A stretch of 64,000 bases of DNA from Saccharomycopsis fibuligera x Saccharomycopsis cf. fibuligera (Eukaryota; Ascomycota; Saccharomycetes; Ascoideales; Saccharomycopsidaceae): contig CP012819.1 of assembly GCA_001936135.1 (NCBI GenBank), positions 682,001 to 746,000 of the forward strand, written 5' to 3'. The position numbers were made by a program, and so were the translations under genes. The notes under the pieces were generated by a model. It searched no databases. It was given only the letters and a program-made list of their open reading frames with translations, and was not told the DNA's origin. Of the stretch, positions 60,419-64,000 are shown piece after piece. Positions within the stretch are counted from its first letter, which is position 1. Each line of letters begins with the position of its first letter.

Positions 60419-60450
60419 GTTTGTTTGTTTGTTTGTTTGTTTGTTTGTTT
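60419..60450. repeat. (GTTT)8 microsatellite
   Basis: Eight perfect units 19 bp after the INO4 stop. Confidence 0.95.
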
Positions 60451-60782
60451 TTTTTTCACTCCAGCCTGTCTGTCCAGCTTGTTTCTAGTTCTATCCTCCT
60501 GACCGCACTATTCCCAATTCTGTTCGTTTCCCTGTTGCTTTTTTGACGAATTTTGGTTCCATTCTTCCTATGTGTTATTATGTGTCTATTTAAGTTTGTT
60601 GTACGTTTTTGCTTTTCTAGAGACGCTTTCACTCTGCTGGTCTGCTTCTGCGCTTTGCCAGGGTCTTCTTCTGTCTAGTTTCTGTTTCTTAATATATCGC
60701 CAAACGCAATTGTCTTTTGTCTACGCTTCGTCTTACAATTTCCTGTAAGAAATAGTCAGTTAGATTCAATAATATGCAAGGG

Positions 60783-60810
60783 AAAAAAAAAAAAAAAAAA
60801 AAAAAAAAAA
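60783..60810. repeat. Poly(A) tract, 28 nt
   Basis: Uninterrupted A run. Confidence 0.95.
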
Positions 60811-60843
60811 TCGTAACTCTCAAGCGCAATGCTGCTTTGCTAC

Positions 60844-61212
60844 CTATAGACCTCGTTCGTCGTCTTCCTCTCCGTCGCCGCCTGCAACCAACTGCTCAAT
60901 ATCAACGTTCCTACTACTATCATCTCCGCCACTAGCAGCCGCGTCCTTCATTCTCTCCGTCAAGAATACGTTCACCTTATCCTGAATCGTCGTCAACTCT
61001 GCCCTAAGCTGCCCCAAGTTGGTGCCCAGAGACTCTGTGCTAGCATCTTTGTCAACCTGCCCTGCATTGAGCACATAATCACTTGGCCCTGTAGTTTTCC
61101 CGTTCGTGGTGTGGGGGCCATCACCGGGCGCGAAGTCCTTGGTAAGGTCAGGTGAAGAGTATTGAGCCGTCGGTATGAGTCTGCTCGTTGTGTCTTTTGT
61201 ATCTTCAGACAT
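60844..61212 (-). CDS. GON7: Gon7 subunit of the KEOPS/EKC complex
   Basis: 122 residues from ATG 61212; the in-frame ATG further upstream (61269) would add a Thr/His run translated from a GT/CA microsatellite and is rejected as start. The sequence PTAQYSSPDL, KDFAP, then NGKTTGPSDYVLNAGQVDKD and LGQLRAELTTIQDKVNVFLTE matches S. cerevisiae Gon7 (PVAQYSAPDG, TTGPSDHVLNAGQIDRD, LGQLRTQLTGLQDDINEFLTG), as does the acidic end GGDGEEDDERGL. Gon7 is the small, partly disordered fifth subunit of KEOPS, needed for the t6A modification of ANN-decoding tRNAs and for telomere and transcription roles. Length equals yeast (123). Confidence 0.95.
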   Translation of the reverse strand: MSEDTKDTTSRLIPTAQYSSPDLTKDFAPGDGPHTTNGKTTGPSDYVLNAGQVDKDASTESLGTNLGQLRAELTTIQDKVNVFLTERMKDAAASGGDDSSRNVDIEQLVAGGDGEEDDERGL

Positions 61213-61226
61213 TGTGTTTGTATGTG

Positions 61227-61259
<33 letters not shown>
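61213..61259. repeat. (GT)n microsatellite in the GON7 5' UTR
   Basis: Two GT runs separated by TTT, immediately upstream of the GON7 ATG. Confidence 0.95.
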
Positions 61260-62127
61260 ATTTGGCCAACTATCCAAGCAACCCAAATAGCCCTATAATG
61301 CGGATATGGATGATCACATTCATCTCAACATGAATGGATGTTTCCAGCACCCAATATGCCTTTTTTTTGCCTCATCTATCATATTTTTCCAGGGCGAATG
61401 TATAAGATGACTAATGCCCAGTAGCAGGCATCTCGTAATGGCTTATCTAAGATATACCTCCCGTACGGGTTTTATATTCTTCACTATGCGGGCCAAAAAA
61501 AGCTAAAAATAACTTGACGTAGTTTGGACAGTCGTCTAACAATGAACAGATAATTAGATGTAGTGTTTTCTGCCGTCTGAAATGGCTACTACGGTAAAAG
61601 TTTGCTCTATATGATATTACGGGATACTGACATCTCAGGGTTCATGTTTTTAGAGGTAAAAGCCTTGTATTTCAAATATAACTAATAATAAATATATAAA
61701 AATATTGGGTTGGACCCTCTTTAAATAATAATCAGACTGAATACAAAACATGTTACTGATTCGCTATTACCAGTAGTAAATACGTGTAACTTGCACCAAG
61801 ATAAAAGATCCGTGAAGTTATTCAGTAATAAGTATTGGTTAACTGTATTCAGGTTTGTTGGTCTAGAACTCAATGTTCGCCGTGATAACTGTGTAAGGAG
61901 ATCAATTTTCTATCTGGATATAATTGATACAAAACATTGATGGAACCCAGACAACTCGGGGTACATGGCCATCAGTAAAAAACACAATATGCATTTTGCA
62001 ATCTTCGGGAAAGGTATTTTCCAGCTCAACAACGACTTATATAGACAAAAATGCTTGTATTCAAATAAAACTAGACAGCTGCACGTCAGAAACTGTTATA
62101 GGTTTCATATTCTTGGCTTACAAGAAA
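61260..62127. other. Intergenic GON7 to tRNA
   Basis: 870 bp, AT-rich. No LTR or transposon end was recognised although this is the flank of a tRNA gene. Confidence 0.5.
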
Positions 62128-62199
62128 TCCGTGATAGTTTAGTGGCTAGAATGTCCGCTTGTCGCGCGGACGACCGGGGTTCGATTCCCCGTCGCGGAG
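62128..62199 (+). tRNA. tRNA-Asp, anticodon GUC
   Basis: 72 nt starting TCCGTGATAG and ending CGTCGCGGAG; the acceptor arms pair (TCCGTGA with the 3' TCGCGGA, allowing a wobble). A box TAGTTTAGTGG; anticodon stem TCCGC/GCGGA enclosing loop TTGTCGC with GTC at 62161-62163; B box GGTTCGATTCC at 62178-62188. It is almost the same as S. cerevisiae tRNA-Asp. No intron. A T6 run follows at once as pol III terminator. Confidence 0.97.
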
Positions 62200-62201
62200 C
62201 T

Positions 62202-62207
62202 CTTTTT
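62202..62207 (+). terminator. RNA polymerase III terminator of tRNA-Asp
   Basis: TTTTTT about 3 bp after the mature tRNA 3' end. Confidence 0.8.
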
Positions 62208-63803
62208 TACTTATTTTAATTTTTGTCTTTTGCTTGTTGTTCCGTTGTTGAAAGCTGCTAGTTGAACTGCACAAGACGGCTTGAACAAAGCAGAAACTGT
62301 TACTAAAAGGCCCTTTTTCAAGATGCGTTTTACCACTGTTCTGGACGAGCAAGCCGGCTTGCTTTTGCTTTTTCTCCGTGTAAAGTTACAAGCCTGGATG
62401 GTGCTTAAAAGCCCTGTTTTGGCTATTTACATTCCTCTTTGTACGTGCGTATTGCTTACTGATCGACCGACAGAAAAACATAAGGGGCAATTGCTTAGCT
62501 GTTTCAAACAGTGCTGTTTAGTTAAAGCTGAAGTTATAGCTATGGCTGTAGCACTATGGAACTTTAGCTAGACCCGTTTTTAATAGATATAAGCGGATGC
62601 AAATCACAAAGATACATGTGTATGGAAGATTGTTTAGATTGAATTTATTCAGGTACATATGCAGTTTAACTGATTGTATTCCAGGCATTTGCAAGGCACA
62701 CACTAAAAGAAAAAGAAACGGAAAAAAACGTGGGAAAATAGCACCAGGCACCGCTTTTACTCCGTTAAGTCTCATCCTGTAATAGCTGTCCTGCCACAAG
62801 CACAAGACCAATACAACAACAATGTATCTTAGCGGCTTATCTTGAGATTGCGATTATTTTTATGTATAGGCAAAATTGTAAGACGTTCTGGATGTTGTGT
62901 TGCGGGCTGTTCTTTTGTTTTCTTTGTTTTTGTTGTCGGCTTACCGGCGCCGTTGCGCTCGATAGAGTAGCTAGTGAGTAAATGTGTACTGCGGCTGCGA
63001 CGACTGAAACTCACTCAATCAACAATAATCAACACCGCCCCCTCCACAAGAAGAAAGAACCAAACAATACCACCCTAACCCTCCAGCAGCAGCTAAGCAC
63101 TTTATACGTATTTACGTTCGTCAACATATATGCTTAAATCACTCATTCAACTATTGGACGCGCTCGGTGAGCAAAAAAAAGCAAACACCGAAAAAATTAA
63201 GATTAAAATTAAGGCCTCCTGTGGGCTGCTGTACTAGCTTCCCAGACAGGGCTTGGAGTTCGGCTTATGTTGGCTGTTATTGTCTCCGTTACACCACTTG
63301 CTTTGCAAAGCTCAGCTCTGAGGCTGATACATGTGCAAATTTGTAAGCTAAAGTGATCTGAGCTGAGCTGAGGGATATATATGTTTCCTGCTGTTGATCC
63401 CTCCATGCATGGCAATGAATGAACACAATAATACAATACACAGCAACGGCCTGCTTTAAATACTTGCACTTTTCCCAGCAGTTAGTTTGACCTGTAAAAA
63501 CATTTTTTTATTTTATTATATGCCCATTTTGCCTGTTTGTTTGCTTTTTCTTCTAACGTTGAGTTTCTTTATCTCTCTTTATTGCGTCCTGCTTCTATTA
63601 TTATTGTTTTGTACGGATTGTTTTTCCTTGCTAATTTTTGACACTTTCTTGGCTAACATTTTTTTTCGGTTTCCTTAGGTTCCAACATCAACAAATAAAG
63701 CAGCTGTTGCCTTGCTTTTGAGCAATACCACCGAGACAAGCTAGCACAAATTAAATTGGAATATTTGGAAATAAGCCAACAATATCACAACAAGATTTAA
63801 AAA
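62208..63803. other. Intergenic, 1.6 kb, no gene recognised
   Basis: Small frames here lack ATG or conserved features. A pyrimidine tract ending TTCCTTAG at about 63671-63680 could be a 3' splice site in the 5' UTR of the next gene. GAGCTGAGCT repeat near 63360-63372. Confidence 0.45.
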
Positions 63804-64000
63804 ATGCCAGCGTATGATTTGGAAACTATGGCGATAAAGCTGAGACTTGGCATGAAGGACCGCATCATGTCTTACAGAAGAAGAGGCTGCTTCAGCATCC
63901 TTAGTCTCTTGATACTTTTACTGTCCTGTCTCTTGGTATCCAGCGCCTTTTTCATATTCTACGACCATAATGCAATAACATCCCATACCGATAAGATAAA
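63804..64000 (+). CDS. Start of a type II membrane protein (3' cut by window end)
   Basis: ATG 63804 (context AAAAATG) opens a frame that runs off the window after 65 codons. It starts MPAYDLETMAIKL and has a basic stretch ending SYRRRGCF. Then comes one hydrophobic segment, FSILSLLILLL with SCLLVSSAFFIFY (about residues 34-58), and DHNAITSHTD. Positive residues before a single long hydrophobic stretch fit a signal anchor with the C-terminus in the lumen, as in Golgi glycosyltransferases, but no catalytic part is visible. Two CTG codons (residues 13 and 45) may read Ser. Identity unknown. Confidence 0.6.
   Translation, partial: MPAYDLETMAIKLRLGMKDRIMSYRRRGCFSILSLLILLLSCLLVSSAFFIFYDHNAITSHTDKI

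Larger units (their letters stand above)
60401..60843. other. Intergenic between convergent INO4 and GON7
   Basis: 440 bp: (GTTT)8 at 60419-60450 and A28 at 60783-60810. No gene. Confidence 0.65.

Noticed and set aside
61260-62127. Searched the tRNA flank for an LTR or transposon remnant
   Set aside because: No terminal TG...CA repeat pair, target duplication, primer site or gag/pol frame seen.

Overview
The window is nuclear DNA of a budding yeast (Saccharomycotina), most likely a CTG-clade Candida/Lodderomyces-type species. The evidence is about 20 recognisable yeast genes of mostly single-exon type, five short introns with the yeast signals GTATGT...TACTAAC...AG, a U4 snRNA, a yeast-type tRNA-Asp, and heavy Ser/Asn/Gln low complexity. 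CTG codons sit where Ser fits better than Leu: a run of five in a hydrophilic loop of the GH81 glucanase, and one in a PPR-like helix. Species-level naming (for example Lodderomyces or the C. parapsilosis group) is only a guess.

Layout, left to right. 1-4.4 kb: 3' end of SPT6, then two convergent Rho GTPase genes. The first is broken by one in-frame TAA but is otherwise intact to its CAAX box. 6-8.7 kb: a Sic1/Sol1-like CDK inhibitor and an unknown Ser/Asn-rich protein. 9.5-15.1 kb: endo-1,3-beta-glucanase ENG1 and the calcineurin regulator RCN1. 15.6 kb: U4 snRNA. 16.4-22.4 kb: TMA20 (11-nt first exon), ADE4 with two TGACTC boxes, and a CTNNBL1-family armadillo protein. 23.4-25.2 kb: hexokinase HXK2 with a 5' intron.

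25.3-34.5 kb is a conspicuously GC-rich block rich in short tandem repeats. It holds fumarase FUM1 (5' intron, possible in-frame mitochondrial extension), glutathione synthetase GSH2 (Yap1-type site and two E-boxes upstream), an unknown Ser-rich ORF and the start of a TANGO2-family gene. The TANGO2 gene runs from GC-rich to AT-rich DNA. It lies next to VSB1, as their homologues YGR127W and YGR125W nearly do in S. cerevisiae.

42-57.6 kb: a TED1/CDC1-type ER phosphoesterase, a ketopantoate-reductase-like enzyme, an LDAH-type lipid-droplet hydrolase, a soluble fumarate reductase fused to cytochrome b5, a mitochondrial PPR-like protein, RPN7 and NUG1 (5' intron). 57.6-60.4 kb is a second GC-rich, repeat-rich stretch ending in INO4 (intron). 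Then come GON7, tRNA-Asp(GUC), and the start of a type II membrane protein cut by the window edge.

The genes are core metabolism and housekeeping, not an operon or island. I see no transposon, CRISPR, virus or clearly foreign segment. The points most worth checking are the interrupted Rho gene, the HXK2 intron that splits its regulatory peptide, the two possible fumarase N-termini, the fumarate reductase-cytochrome b5 fusion, and the GC-rich repeat islands.
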